DNA of 64,000 nucleotides from Elysia chlorotica (lineage: Eukaryota; Mollusca; Gastropoda; Plakobranchidae), in the NCBI GenBank assembly GCA_003991915.1, contig RQTK01000029.1, forward strand, positions 1,075,351 through 1,139,350. The letters run 5' to 3'. This document shows positions 35,675 to 50,600 of this stretch, in pieces. The notes under the pieces are model-generated. The model worked only from the letters and a program-made list of their open reading frames with translations, did not search any database and was not told the DNA's origin. Numbering within the stretch: position 1 is the stretch's first letter; the number at the start of each line of letters is the position of its first letter. Made by a program: the position numbers and the translations under genes.

Positions 35675-38600
35675 CTGTTGAGACAAAAAAATAAGAGCAA
35701 ATACAATAAAAAAAAACAAAAAAAAACAGACATGAATTAAGTGGGTAATGAAAAAAATGTCATCCTTGAGGAACGAGAGAATCTCTCTCAGGCAGCACTT
35801 ATTGGGGATAAAAGACCAAGTGGAGGTAAGACATGATATATTCCATTATGTGACATTATGTCTATCACTATGAGGCTATTCTTCTGTGATAGGGGTTCCC
35901 ATTTTCTGGTGAGTGAATTTGTTTTTACGGCACGTCACCATGGTAAGCCCATTTTCTGGTGGGCCAGGGAGTCAAAACTGGCGAGAGAGAAAGAAACCAA
36001 CACTTAGAGGAAAGAATGACCAAAAGAAAGGAGAGAAAAGCAGACCAGGCCCCCCAACAAACATCAAAGTTTGTGACAACTGCTGAGGTGACAGCCACAC
36101 AAGTATTGGACTCCTTAGCTACCGCCGTCTTTGCTCCAGCCAGACCTGACCATGACTATCTACAGAAGGATACCTACTAAACAGGAAAAGGTAGAGGTTG
36201 ATCTGTCACCAAGCTATAGCATGGAAGCTTAGGTTGAATCTCCTCTAACCTTCATAATCTTTGGCCTTAACCCAACCCTCTGAGTTTCTGTGACTGTTCA
36301 GAATAATACATAAAGCCACAACATCCAAGTCTGACAGTAGGCAATAATCATTTCAAAGTCTGTGGATCTGCTGTAGTCCCAAAAGATTCCTGTCTGAAGA
36401 GAACACAACTCCGAAAAAAAATTAAAAGAAATACAACATGTGCATGCTTCAGCCCTTGCAAAGCTCTCTCCCTTTTTCTAATGTCTCTTAGCTTCTCCTG
36501 TGGGATCCTAAACAGCGACATTAGGCATCCATAGAAGAAAAAAAAAAACAAATTAGAGCCAGAACACGATGACCCCTATCCTTTTTTTCCTTTTACAGCA
36601 AAGAGACTATTCTTAGATTAAGAGTATCCATAATATCTGATATGTGTAGCTTCCTACAAAAAGCACAACATTCTGAGATTTTCTTGTTTCAAGAAAAAGA
36701 AAAATTGATTGTTTTTCTCAGTTCCTCAGTCTTCAAAAGCAAAGTAAAAAGAAATCCCTAAAAATAAAAGTGCAGACATATTTTGAAAATTGAAAAAGTC
36801 CATAAAACAAAACTTTAAGAATCAATTAACACAATGAAAAGTACAATTTCCAAACATTCCGCCCTTTTCCCAGGTATTTACACATTATGAATTAATGTTA
36901 ATGAGGGAGAAAGAGGTGGATGAGTCAGATAGGACTAATACTAATACCTTAAACTCTAAATGAGGAGGGAGGGGGTGCATTAAGGTTAGAATTATACCTA
37001 TGGCGGTGGATTTAATTGAAAAAAAAAATAGGAAAAGAAAAAGAAGACAGCATCATACCGAGTTTGATATCTGGCAAGAAGCTGGTTGAGAACTCGTGTT
37101 CCGAGGTTAGGAATTTGTACAGCAGTTCACTGTTCTTCAGTTGAGGCTTGGTCAGCAGTTTCTGAGGGAGATAAACACAGAAGTTGAGTTCAGGTGGATG
37201 CATCAATTCCAACATAAGCACTTCATTGGCTATATTGTGGACGGGCCCCAAAACTAACGTCTGATAATGTCACATGCTGCCATACAGAGACAGTGAGGAG
37301 ATATCTAGTCTCCTCTCTCAGCCGATCACATTAAAAAAATACAGGTCATGACTCAAATACAAATAAAAAAAAGAAGTTCTTGAACAACAACAAAACCCCC
37401 CAAAAAATACAAAAACAAAAAAAAAAAAATTTACTGTACACAAACTTATGATCTTGGAGTACACATAAAGTTAAGAAGATTAACAATTCTTTTTTGAAAA
37501 GCGTTTTTAAAGCTCACACTAAGCAATAAAATAACACAAGATTTTGATAAAGAAAATTTTGAGCATAGTTAAGGATTGCACTTGATCAGGCGTCTACACA
37601 AAATCTAGAGATGTAGTTCCTATATGCTCGGTGATGATTATGTATGTATAAAACATGCTTCTTTTGGTTACCTGCAAGTAATTTTCAAAATCTGGCTTCT
37701 TGCCCTCTGTGAAATCCTGATTTTTGGTACCAAAAGATTTTTTAGCTGGAAGTTGGCAATCATTGAAAATTCCTGAAACATTGAAGCACAAGTGTAAGAT
37801 AATTGAAACACAAGTAAGCATGTAAAATATGTAACAAAATTTATCAAAGATTAATCGAAGTAAAGTCATAACAGTACATACATGATCAAGCAGGTTTTCA
37901 TTGTGAATAAAGCAAACAATATTAACCCCCCCCCCAAAAAAAAACAACAAAAAAACAAAAAAACAACAACAAAACAACAACAAGAAACACCTCTACGAAA
38001 ATTCAATTTTGAGAACAACAAAAATAAAGTATGAATTTTACAAAAACGTTGACTTGCACAAAAAAGTATTTGAGTGTTAATAACAGTTCATTGACTGTAT
38101 GCATCGACACAGAGCAGTATTTTGTGAATCAATTGGTTCATACCAGCCAAAACAGATAAAGAAGTAAGATAAAGTGAGAGTTCAGACCTTAAAAATTGTA
38201 TCATCTCAGTGGACTACAAAACTAAGATTAAGAAGCAAAACCGATTCTCTGCTATAGACGATGAACATGTAATTGGGCCATTATACTCATGGGACATTTT
38301 TTTTAAAAGGTGCATGAAGTAAAGTTGGTGCTTTGTTTTGAAAATATAATTTAACATATAATTACTAGAACAATTTAGGACTAACTAGAAGCTGCTAGTT
38401 TGAGTGCTAGACCAAGGCTGCACATAATTTGTTCTTACCATGAAATTCTGTGAGCTTTTGCTCCAAGGCATAGAATTCAGGATAACGTCTGTGGAAAAAT
38501 GTGGAAAGTAGCACAAGTGAAAGCTCTAAATAGTTCTGGAAATTTGTTCCATACATGTGGGCAATAAACATAAAAATAAAACAATCTATAACTTGGTGAT

Positions 38601-41600
38601 ATTTTTTTAGACAATGTCGCAAATAAAAATCAATTTTTTTCTTAATCGCAAGAAAGCTTGGCGCCTTTTACATCTTTTTGTGTTGGATAAAAAAGGAAAA
38701 CCATTTCTGTCTCATAATCAACTGAAATTATTTTGAATTATATGTTATTCTCTGTAACATCATTGACAGGGGAAAATTTATGTTTCAGTCAAATTTTTCA
38801 AATGACTTTGCTCATAGACTAAAATTTACAAAATTGTTATAGCAATGAGTACAGCTTAGTTTATAAATAACTTTGTGATTCCCTTGCCTTCACATGATGT
38901 AAGGTACATTAGTTCTTACCTTGCCACAGTCCACTGCCATTTCTCTGTATCATCTAAAAGGAAACAGAAACAAAAACCAATGAATAAAACTATACATTTT
39001 GAAGCAAAACATATAGAAAAACTTTTGAAATAACCTGAAAAGCTTCTCAAGAACTCTTTCATATTTTGATCAAAATAGCCTTGTTCTGTGTCAGTATAAT
39101 GTGATAGGATGAGACAGAAGTCCTGGTATCCCTCCTTTGTGTCTGTGCGGCAGAACGTAAAGTTGTCAGACATTAGTAACTGGACCCGTTTGCAACATAA
39201 CATAGTTTTCTAAGTTAGACTTCAAAAAACTAACAAACAAAACACCGAAATATGAGGCTTTGTGATTTACCATTATAACCAACTAAGAACGAAATCTAAT
39301 CTCATGCCATTAGGTCTTTTGCATTGATTCCAATTCTGTATACTCTTCTTCATCATTCTTTCAATGTTAATAGATGGACGTAAAGGAGACCGCAAACCAA
39401 ACACAAAAATATGAGCCATGCTGAATTACCGCTAATAACAAGGGGAACAAAATCTGACAACGAGGAACAAGATCTAATCACAAGGCCTTAAGTCATTTAC
39501 GTTGATTCTCACTCTGTTTATGTTTATTTTTCTTTCTATTTTTTTTCAATGTTAAAACTCAGCCTCACCTTCTCTGAGATCCACCCTCCTAACGTCGATG
39601 ATGAACACAAAGTATTGCTTGCGAGGGTTGTCTGGGTCTGGTCGAGCCCCGATCCGAGGGATAGTCACCCGCCACGTGGACAGGTCGTGCAGAGAGCAGT
39701 CTGCACAGACGGCATCCTCATCCATGCCTTCGTCTAAGCTCCCTGGCGCCTGGAAGGTAACGTTGTCATGGAATCAGACTTATCTTAAATTAAAATAACA
39801 CATTCGAAGATTTGAGCAGATAGCATAAAATACCATGAAAACAATGATTTATAAAAAAACAAAAGGCTCTTAAGTTGTGCAATTGTTTTCAACTTACGGG
39901 CAGAGAGTTGAGGAAAATGCCATCCAGACCAGCTTCTATGGTGTTTGCCAATTTTTCCTCTGAAATAATGGATTAATAAAACGGCAAAGATTATTTTCTT
40001 AACAAACACAGCAAATAGGCTATATTGTAGAAAGATAACAAGACAATTTCCAATGGCTGCCACCCAGAGACAGAGTGGGGGTACCAGGACTTCTGTTTCA
40101 GCCAGTCACATTTTACTGACACCGACCCAACCAGTAACAAATTTGCCTGATCGTGGAATCCAATCAGAGACATCCTGAATGGTAGTCGACTGTCCACCAT
40201 TAAGCCACCTTGCCATCAATGGATTAATAGAAAATGGACCAAGCACTGGCAGTTGATTAGTGAGGCTTTCGATTTTCACCAAATCTGATTACTCAAGTAT
40301 TCATAGTCTCATTAACTTTTGTCTAAATAAAGGCTTTGCTCAAATAAAAAATTTGAAGGCAGCCTCTATGATGAAACACAGTTATAATTGCTCGGAAAAA
40401 ATGGCGTTACAAAAACAAGGGACATTGCAAGTGCATCATTTAGATAAGAATAGAACACTTAAAAATACATTGCTATACAGAAAACTTGTAACCCAAGATT
40501 TCCAGAAACTTTGAGTTTCCTTTCTATAATTATTATTACACCTTGTGGAGAAAGCTTACTAACTTAAGCTTTTTATACAACTATTGAGCTGTGCAAGCAA
40601 AGTTTACAGTACTTATATATCTTTCTGATCGTTGAATTTACCTTCAATCTAGTAGCACTAATTATGCTGGGATTGGCTAAAGCTTGCAGATAGGTCTACA
40701 AACTAATATCTTAAATTTAATATGCTGTACCACAGAAACACTCAGTGCTCCGATACCAAGACTTTTGTTTCAGCCCATCACATTATACGGACAGCCACCT
40801 AAAAAAGTCGGGACCAAGGCAGTACAGTCGGTGTTCAAACCCAGGACCTCCTGATTGGAAACCATGCACTCTAGAAACTGAGCCACCTTACCTCGAGTAT
40901 GCAAAGATAGCTTCATTGCTTTTCTATAGGGTTTAAAATCTCCTCGGATTTTCTAGGAGATCCTAAACAGCGACAGACAGACTATGGGCGCCTCTAATTC
41001 TCACTCAGATATAAGGCACTCAAAATATTTCTTGATCCTCAATGTGTCCTAGTATCCCTGCACTGTCTCCTGTGTGGCAGCACATAATAACTGTTAGACT
41101 TTAGTCTTGGGATCCGTTGTCATATAGGATCCTCCTTGGCAATCCCGGACACATAAAGCTAAGAGAGTGAATATCTTCTACAATGAATCTTGATTGTCAA
41201 CATTTTACGACGAGAGTGAAAAAAGGAACCTCCACTAACCTGAAGATTTGAAGACGTCTTTCAGTTTGCTGCCAAACTGAGCCAGAGTAAAATCTTTCTT
41301 TTTGGGAGCCCTGTGTCAGAGAATAAAAATGAAAATTTGTGTAAGGGTTTCAGCTTTCCAGGTTTAAATAACATCATCATGTGTATACTTAGCAAGTACT
41401 ACATGTTTAGTTATTGTTCAGTGTGTGAATAAATAAAAACATGGGAAAGGAAAGCAAATTTCTTCACAGTGGTTTAACAAATTTCCTAAAACTTAAATAA
41501 CAATGAGTTTTGGATTGTCTCAATTATTGAGTGTCTAATTTTGCAAAAGCACAAAACGTTTGATACCACAACATGCAATCGAAATTTATATTTTCTTAAA

Positions 41601-44600
41601 AAGAACAATACACCTTTATTGGACTTCATGGACTAAATTAAAATGTAAATTGTTTAAAAATAAACTAAAAAGAGAAGGATTCCATAAAATTGTAAAAAAT
41701 GTGAACTCTCCCCTTAAATTCACTGGAAAAGATGAAAAAAATCAGTCAATTTTTAACTGAAATAATTAAGAGAATCTCAACAAACAAAAAAATGTAGTTT
41801 CAACACATATCTTACTGTAACACACCTAAGAAATAGAGAAAAACTGAACAAATCGAAAAAAGAAAAGACAACGGAATTTCATAAAATAGCGTGACTCACT
41901 CAAAGGAATTGACCAGTTTACTGAAAAATCTGATTTTCCAATGACACATAAAAAAAAGCACATCAATAACAAATCTACACTATAATGGGAAACAAATTCC
42001 TTTCCTATGAGTCACTGACCAAGCTTTCTAAATCTCTACATTTCCACAACGGCCAACATCAATTTTTTCTTAACCAAAATATGGCATGACATAACATTTG
42101 AAACATATACATATACATCATATTCAAATATTATTTTGTTTATTTTTTTTTCCACATTATTCAAAGCTTGTATTGAGGTTTCAATCTTAACAATATAAGC
42201 CACTAAGCCATACATTGACATAATTTTACTAGAAAACCATTGCTGGATTTAAAGAGCCTTGGATCAGCCTTTCTTCTTATTCTCAAAGTCAATCAAGATA
42301 AATTTGGCTTTCGTTGAAGGAATTTATAAAACCAATGTTCAAAAAATAAAATGTTTAACATTTCCTACTTGTGCTGTGTTTACTTGATCCTCTCATATTG
42401 ATGTTTAAAACATTACAAAGAGTTTGCGTTTTATTTTGGTAGATGGCATAGGCAAATACACCAACTTTACTACAAGCACTCAAATGCACTATATAATGGC
42501 CATTTAACTTTTGAGATAGCTGTCTTTTGAGGAATGCATCTATGTCACAAGAACAAAGAAAACAGTCTATAAGGAAAGAGAAAGCAGAGGCATGCAAAGG
42601 AACTGAGAGAAACAGATTGACTAAAACATTAAGAGCACATCCAACTTTCTATAGCATTTTCATGACTTGCAACAACGAGCTTAAAAAAAAATAGGCAACA
42701 TCATTTCTATTTATCAAAGATGAACAATGAAAACACAGATCTTATAGAGAATTCTCAAATTATGTTTTGCTTTTATTCAATTTCCGCCCCAATACAAGTT
42801 TTAAATAGAGACATAGATAAGAATCAAGGGTTTATCTTGAAAATCGAATTCATCCTAAATTATTGCACATTATGTTTTTTTTTGCTTGCATACTAATGTT
42901 TGAAACCACAACAGTTGTAAATATCTTATTAGTGTATAAGAAGATGTGATTGCTAATTCCTGAATACAAATTTGAACACATCAAATTATATGACAGTGTT
43001 TAGAATGTTCACATAGAAAGCCTAACTAAACCTCACACTTATTACAGGACCTATCAACCATTCAGTCCCATTTAAGTCTATTCTCTATGACACTATCAAC
43101 ACTTTTTGTGATGGGCAACTATTGCGATTCTCCCAATACAGCTGCTACACAAAAAAAAGCAAAATCAACAACAGAAAAATAGCATCACTATTAGCGCATG
43201 TTAATATTGAGTCTGGATGTCAAAATAAATTGATATCATGGAGCATGAGTCCCTAAAACTTAAGGCAAGAATGATCAAAAATGACAACTTTTTTGTATGT
43301 GATTTATCCCTATGTTAAATTCAACTATACTTCTGGTGGCAATGTCAATTTTTACCGACATAAGCTGTTTTAATTCTATCTAACGAGAACCAAGCATGTT
43401 AACTTATCTTAAAGAGCTCTCTGTATAAAATATGAAGGTAGTGTGATGCCCGAATAAGTGAGGAAATTTTCACATTTGAAAAAAATGCAGTTTGTTTCAC
43501 TTTTTCTATAAAGTTGGTTAAAACCGCTTCGCTTCGTAAAAAGTGATAGCTCAAAAGGCAATCCCACATCAGTTTACTTGTCAAATTAGTTTACCCATTA
43601 GAGATTTATTTATCTCACATCCTTTTACCTTGAGGGTTAGTTGTAAGCCTTTACTTTTCAGTGCAATATTACATAACATATATTTCATCATTTTTATTCT
43701 ACACTTGGAAAATCTTACTCCCCTCCATGAGCAAATATTCAAAGATTAAAATACACTGATGCTTAACAACTTCATTTCAATAAAACAATGAGTTCAAGAA
43801 AATGAAACAGCTTTTCAAACAAAAACATATGAGTGATATCATAGGCTTCTTAATTCTATGCATCTCTTGCAATGAGAGAATTGAGACATAATGTCAAACA
43901 TTTACAAATTTAAGATTAAATCTTTCACTTTTTCCCTCTCTATCCTTAAAACATTTGGCTATGTTTCTTGAACAAGTTCAACAAATTAAAGTCACTGTTA
44001 TACATCACGGTTATTTTCCAATACCCCTATTGTTGTTGGTGTTATTTTAAAATTCAGAACCACTTCTTGCCACAACATTGTAAGAAAAAATTACAACCAA
44101 GCTAAATCTATCACTACCTTAACATGATTTTGGTAGCCAAACCAGACACTTCCCTTATCATCCACTCTTCAACCACCACCAGCATGCTGTTATCCTCATT
44201 TTTCTAACACTATGCTTTAATATGCTGGATTAAAAGTCCACAACCAACACAACTAGTACTTCTTTGATGCCAAGTATGTATGTTTTCTGAGCTTGTGACT
44301 GGCACGTAATATCCCTATTCACAAAATATCTGGCTATCCACCCCCCTCCCCCTCTCTTTGTGTTTTTCTCTTCTTCCAGTCTGTTTCTTTGCCTGGTGTC
44401 TGTTCCTGCCCATGTCTGTCTGTGTATATGTGTGTCTGTCTCGCTCTCTCCCCCTCACTGTATTCATCAGAAGTCAATGTTCTATAAGCCTCCAGCTTCC
44501 TTCTGTTCAGTCTCCCTAACTCTGTATCATTGCTTCTTTTCCTCTTAGCAGATTAAAAAAAAAAGGAGCCCACTTTTAGATTGACTACACAACCTCTAAA

Positions 44601-47600
44601 TAATAATAATAAAAAAAATCCTCAGCAAAACATACCCCCAACAGTTACACGACTGATAAGACATTAAAGTTAACAACTAACGAAATACCCAGGAGACAAC
44701 ACAGAGATTTGGGAGTAGGAACAATCATTCCAGAAACAGAAGGAAATGATCCCATGTCTAACATTGTGACAGAATTGAAGATAAAAAGAAAAAACAACAA
44801 CATGAAACAAGTTTACCTAAGGCTGTTACTCTTCCCACCAAAGAAACTTGTTTCAAAACAAGGAAAAAATTACATGTAAAAAAAATTATTGAAGATATTC
44901 AAACAGGGACTTTTATCATTAAATCAGCGGAGTCATGGCAATTTAGCCAGAGTTGCCTTTGAAATTGCATTATTTTTAGGGATTTTTAATCTAAACTAAC
45001 CCTGCTTACATGTACGACTCCAATGAAATACACTGACTTAGATTCAAGCTTGGTAGGACAGTTCAATATTCAGATTTTAAATAATTATGTTTACAAATTT
45101 CTCTTTACATTTCTTTAGAGCATTAAAAAATGCATTTATTCTGGGCACGATTTACATTAAAAGGAAAAGATTTGTGAAGCCCCATTGTTTATAATAAACA
45201 TTTCGAGAGAAATGTATACGATTGTCGCTCCGATTTTAAATATGTTGACAAATGTCTCCTTAGATTTTTTTTAGCGCATTAAAAATGCATTTATTCTGGG
45301 CATAATTTACAGTAAAAAGAAAAGATTTGTGAAGCCCTTTTATTATAATAAACATTCCGAGAGAAATGTATACAATTGCCGCTTCTATTGCCAAAAAAAG
45401 CAGAGTATTGAGGTTAAAAGGCTACTAAGAGCCAGTGTCTTCATCTATATATCTCTATCTTTACAATTTGCGCGCTAGCAGAATAACACATGTTATTTTG
45501 TTGCAGTTTTGAGATAATTAAACAAAAGAAAGACTTTTCTAAGTATTGGTACTGCAAGCCAAATGTTGCTATTGCTGTTTTTTTTAATCATTTTTATTTT
45601 TAACTTCCCCATGACAGACACTGATCTATAATTAAACTCATTGAGATGCTACACAAATTAATTGGCATATCTCTGGTACATGTGATCCTACCCAATACAT
45701 GAACATTAACACTGATATAGCGATGCAGTCTAAAGCAAACTTAAGATTAACCAAAAAAAAGAATAATAGCCTGTAAAGCTGTAAAATCAGAATAAACAGA
45801 ATGAAGGTTACTGATATATTGATATTCATGTTTTTTGTAAAGCTTGTGAAATAATATCAGCTTCCAGAGAATATATGTTTCCTCAAGTTCACAAATCAAA
45901 ATAAAACTATTTGTTTATTTAAATTTTATCTTAAGACTACCTAAGAATTGCAATACCATCTTTTATGAATGTTACTTTGGTTTCATATTTTTGGAATCAA
46001 TGAAAAAGTGTGTGCATGATAAGAAACTTTAAATTTATTACAGATTGAATCAAGTGAGTAAGTAAAGAAAAATCATACAAATATTTTATTGCTAAATAAT
46101 CATCTGTAAAATTGGACAGACATATACTCCATTACTTTTATTTAGTGCTCTGATGAAATAAAAATTAACACAACATTTTAAAAACTTTTAAGCTGCAATC
46201 TATGATATCTTTCCTATTTCTAAACACCTCTTGCTTAAAAGTTGTATAATATTCAGAGCTGTCTTTTATCTTATGATGAATTAGTTATCAACTTGTACTA
46301 TTATCTTCATGTGCATTTCTATATATTTCCCGTTATTATTGATTATGACAATGTTCAACTTCAACAATACTTTTAATAGAATTGTATATTAACATGTCTA
46401 TGTGAACAAACTTTAGTCCCTTGCAGTAAAAGAACTATAAAAATAAACTTATTGCTTCTACACAAAGAGATCCAACTTCATTTGATGAGAAATTGGCAAG
46501 GCCCAGTTGGCTTCTCTCCCTTGAAGTGAAGAAATTGTTTCCACGTTTAGAATATCACTTCATGTCAAGTTTTCAGAATGACTATCAACAACTTATGGTG
46601 TGTGGCATATTATTAACAAACTGTTAGAATTTATTCTAAAAGGGGCCCGCTCTTTTTCAGCATTGATCTCAGAATGAATGATACAGAATCTCACAGCACA
46701 CCTGAAACCCAATAAGCTACAAAGTCATTATACAGTAGGGGATAAAAAAAAATCAAGCATAGTTTAACTCTCCCCTCCCCATCCAGTAGGTTTCATGTCC
46801 TACGTCAGCACTATAAAGGCACCTAGTAGGAGTCATAGAAATATAAGCAAACTCACTCGGGTTATGGTACTGAAAGTCTTAATTGCTTACCTAGTCATAT
46901 GGCGAGACAGGGATGATGGTCGACCTCCGCAGATCATGTTATAATACTGGCAAAAATAAAATAGAAAATAAAATAAAATAAAAATAGAGGAGAATTTATA
47001 ATTTATTTTTTAAAACTTTTTCAAAGCTGATACAAAATAATACTATGTCCATGCATTTTACAGAGATATGTACTGTAATGAAAATATGGAATACAAACTA
47101 GTACCTGTTAGTGATTTATTAAACTTAAAAAGAACTTTCAACATCTGTTTCTCATGTAGATAAAAATTGTAATATCCACAAAGCAAAATATCAATTTCAA
47201 TTCCAAGGAGAGCTTACACTCTCTTGCAAAAACTATAATTGAAGGGAAGCACATTTGCAACAGAAAAAAAACATTATTAAACACAACCCAATTTAAACAT
47301 TGCCATAAAAAAGGATTAATAAGTTAACAGATTTCTCTGCATATATCTTATATTCTCCGTGGATGACACTCATAATTTAATATCAGCAACACGTGTCACA
47401 AGAACTGACACACAGAGAGAAGAAAAGATATCATGTTGGAAACACAAAAAAAACAATATCTTTGTTTAAAAGCAATGGTTATACAGTTACTACTTACATC
47501 ATCACTTTGATGAAACATTGGTAAAAAGTTGTTTTCCAGGAGATCATATGCATGATCATAAGCCCTGAAACCATACAAGGAGAACCAAAACGTTTTTGAT

Positions 47601-50600
47601 ATACATGCAAATTCTTCCTGCTCCTTAAATCAACTGACATTTTTTTCTTAACTCAATAGCGTTTTTTCTTCTTTATCCAGATACTTTAAGTTTTAAAACG
47701 CCTTGAGCTATTTAACCTCCAGGCATTGATACAATAATACAGATTTTTTATATCTCCTAATCAAAAGAATTATAACAATTCATTTGGTTAAAAGAGCTTG
47801 GCCTAGAAATCAACACCATTAGAAAATTTCAGGAGAGGATGGAAAGAGTAAAAAAGAATGATTAATGAAGCTAAGGATCCATTACAAGACAGCACAAAAA
47901 AAGTAATAAATGAATGTTATTTAGTGTGCTAAATTTTAATCACCAAATTATAAAGCACATTTTGACATGTACCTCTTTATGAGACAACTAGGGTGACTTT
48001 CATCAATTAATATTGTTTTGAGAGTTGAAATAACATGGTACATATTTAGGCAAGAAGATCTTACTTGAAAAGAGGTGTGGAAGTTCTTAGGCGAATAACT
48101 TGATCTGCTGGACCCTCAACAACTGAAAAAAATAAGGTTTTAAAAAACATTAACATTGTGACAACATACTCTACATGGAAAAAGCTCTAGATATAAAGAA
48201 CAGTGTGACTTAATAAAGTTTGATAATACTAGGAAAAAGTACAAGGAATTCTTTTTTAACAGATCACATTATACCAACACTGACCCAACCAGTAGGATAC
48301 ATTGTTGTCAGATCTGGAACCAAACCATGCAACTCTCGATAAGATTATATTATGCAATTAACTGGTTAAAAAAAACAACAATTTTTTAGACAACCAGGGT
48401 GAATAAGGCACAAGTCAGAATTTTGTGTTTTTGAGTATTTTACAGTGTGCCAAAAGGCATAAAATGCACATTAAGAGGTTGAAAAAAATTTAATTCTTTT
48501 ATTTTCAATATCAGAGATAATCTTTTTCATTTAAAATTGAAAAACAAAAGGAAAGAAAGAGTAATTTTTCCTACGTTTAGAGGGCTCTACTTCAAAAGGT
48601 GCATCAGCAACTTGTGCCTGATTTACCCTGGTTGCCTCACATACAAAGAGATCTATACACTAACTTTCTTTCAAGGTCTCCACCACATCGTCATCAAACT
48701 TGATTCTATCAAGCGCCAGGGGAGCGCAGTAGCTTCGGTACAGATCCTTGGCTGTGGCATGTAGCTCGCCAAACTCACTCTGAGACACGTCTGGGCTCAG
48801 TATGCGGCGGTTAAAGTCATCTGGACAATGGAAAACAGGAAACAGGTGAGAATCTGGAACAGCTTACAACAGCAATTATATATGAGGATTACATGCAATT
48901 TTAAAGCATATAAATAAAAGCAAAAACAGCTGGGATTCTTTTTTTTTTGTGGTTGAATATTTTCAAATGGTAACAAAAAGCAAAAGGGAAAAAGGGGAAG
49001 AAAAAGAAATGTAGGGAAAAAATGTGGATTATATAAAAAATTAAATGATACAAAAAAACATTTATCTAGCCCAAAAATTAAATTCAGAGATTGAACATGT
49101 CTCTCAGTCTTTTTATATGATTGGAAGTCATTTACGACATTCTACAATCATTGAAATGTTCAGATTTTTGGAAAACCACTTCAAGATTCTCATTTTAGAA
49201 AACACTGAACTTACCACAGGCTAGACAAAACTGCAACACGTTGACTGCAGCCTCACTCTTGAGAAACTGCATGAACGGGTAGAGAAGTTCAGGAGTCTCT
49301 GGGTTGATTACATCCTTCAGCTCAAGGCGTAAACACTTGGAAAAGATAGAGAGAAAGAGAAGTTTACATTAGTCTCAACATAAATCGGACAAGATGATCA
49401 GAAAATTGAGATTAGTTGGTCAGGGTTGATTACATCCTTCAGCTCCAAGTGTAAACACTTGGAAAGGATAGAGAGTAAAGGTAATTGACAATGGTATAAA
49501 CAATCAGAAAGGATAAACAGTAAAAAAAAAAAACAAGTTGAGATTAGGAATTTCAAGCATGAACACTTTGGAAAGGATAAAGAGGCGCACCCAGTTTGTC
49601 ACAGGCAGTGTTTGCCATATACCTAGTTTGTCACAAAGTTTTTGAAGACTTACATGATATGTGATAATTAGAAAATTGCAATTCAGTAGATGGAGGCCTT
49701 TTAATGTGCCGACTAGTTTTTAGCAGATCTTAAAAAGAAGCATGCCACAGAAGTTTGAAGGCAACATGAGAGAGGCAAGAAAATCTGTGCCACATTTCCT
49801 GATCTTAGTTTACAACACAGAAAGACTTGTAAACCCATTCTTAATTATATTTAACTAGAATATTTCTATTTAACAGTAACTATGTTTATATTAACTCATC
49901 CATTGTGTACATGTATATTATATATAATTTATAATGTTTACACAACATGAGATTTTTCATATTTACATATATGCCGTGACTTGAGCTGTGATATTGTGAA
50001 CATTTGATTTACATTTTATGTATAATGTTATTCTTTATGTAAAAATTCTCCTTTTATTTTAATTTTTTTGTACATGTAAACTTTTAAATTTTATCTGTTG
50101 CATGAAGAGAGTGTATTTTTAATTTTCCCTTGAGGGATGAATAAAGATTTCTGTATTCTGTAAAATAAAAAGGTTATAGAATTAAGAGATAAACCTTCTC
50201 AGGACGCACTGCCAAAAATATAATCATTCCCTATGGATGCATCCTTTCAATATGAAATAGTGTAAGATAATGGTTTCCAGAGCAGCGATCAGCGATACAA
50301 AAAGGTTAAGTTCAGTGAAAAAAATTAAAAAAAAAAACAAACCCACAGACACCAAGACTTACAGATTGACTTTGCGTGCGTGGTTGGCTGAAACGACCCA
50401 AAAATGGCACCATGGGAGAGGGGGGTTCTGTGGCCACTGGCGGCTGTGGGAAGATAACACAGTGATGATGATAACGATGATAATAATAATATCAATTATA
50501 ATTATAATAATTTTACTAACACTGAAGGCACTGTGGACACATGTTTGTTATTGTACCCTATGCTAAGCTATTTAAAAATTTAAATTAAAAAAAAAGCACC

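Noticed and set aside
37594..37983. 129-codon minus-strand frame
   Set aside because: It only contains exon 24 of SNX14 in a different frame; the true frame is set by the neighbours' phases.
38916..39203. Open frame extending from SNX14 exon 22 through a SINE
   Set aside because: A good acceptor at the exon 22 edge and matching phases show the upstream part is intron.
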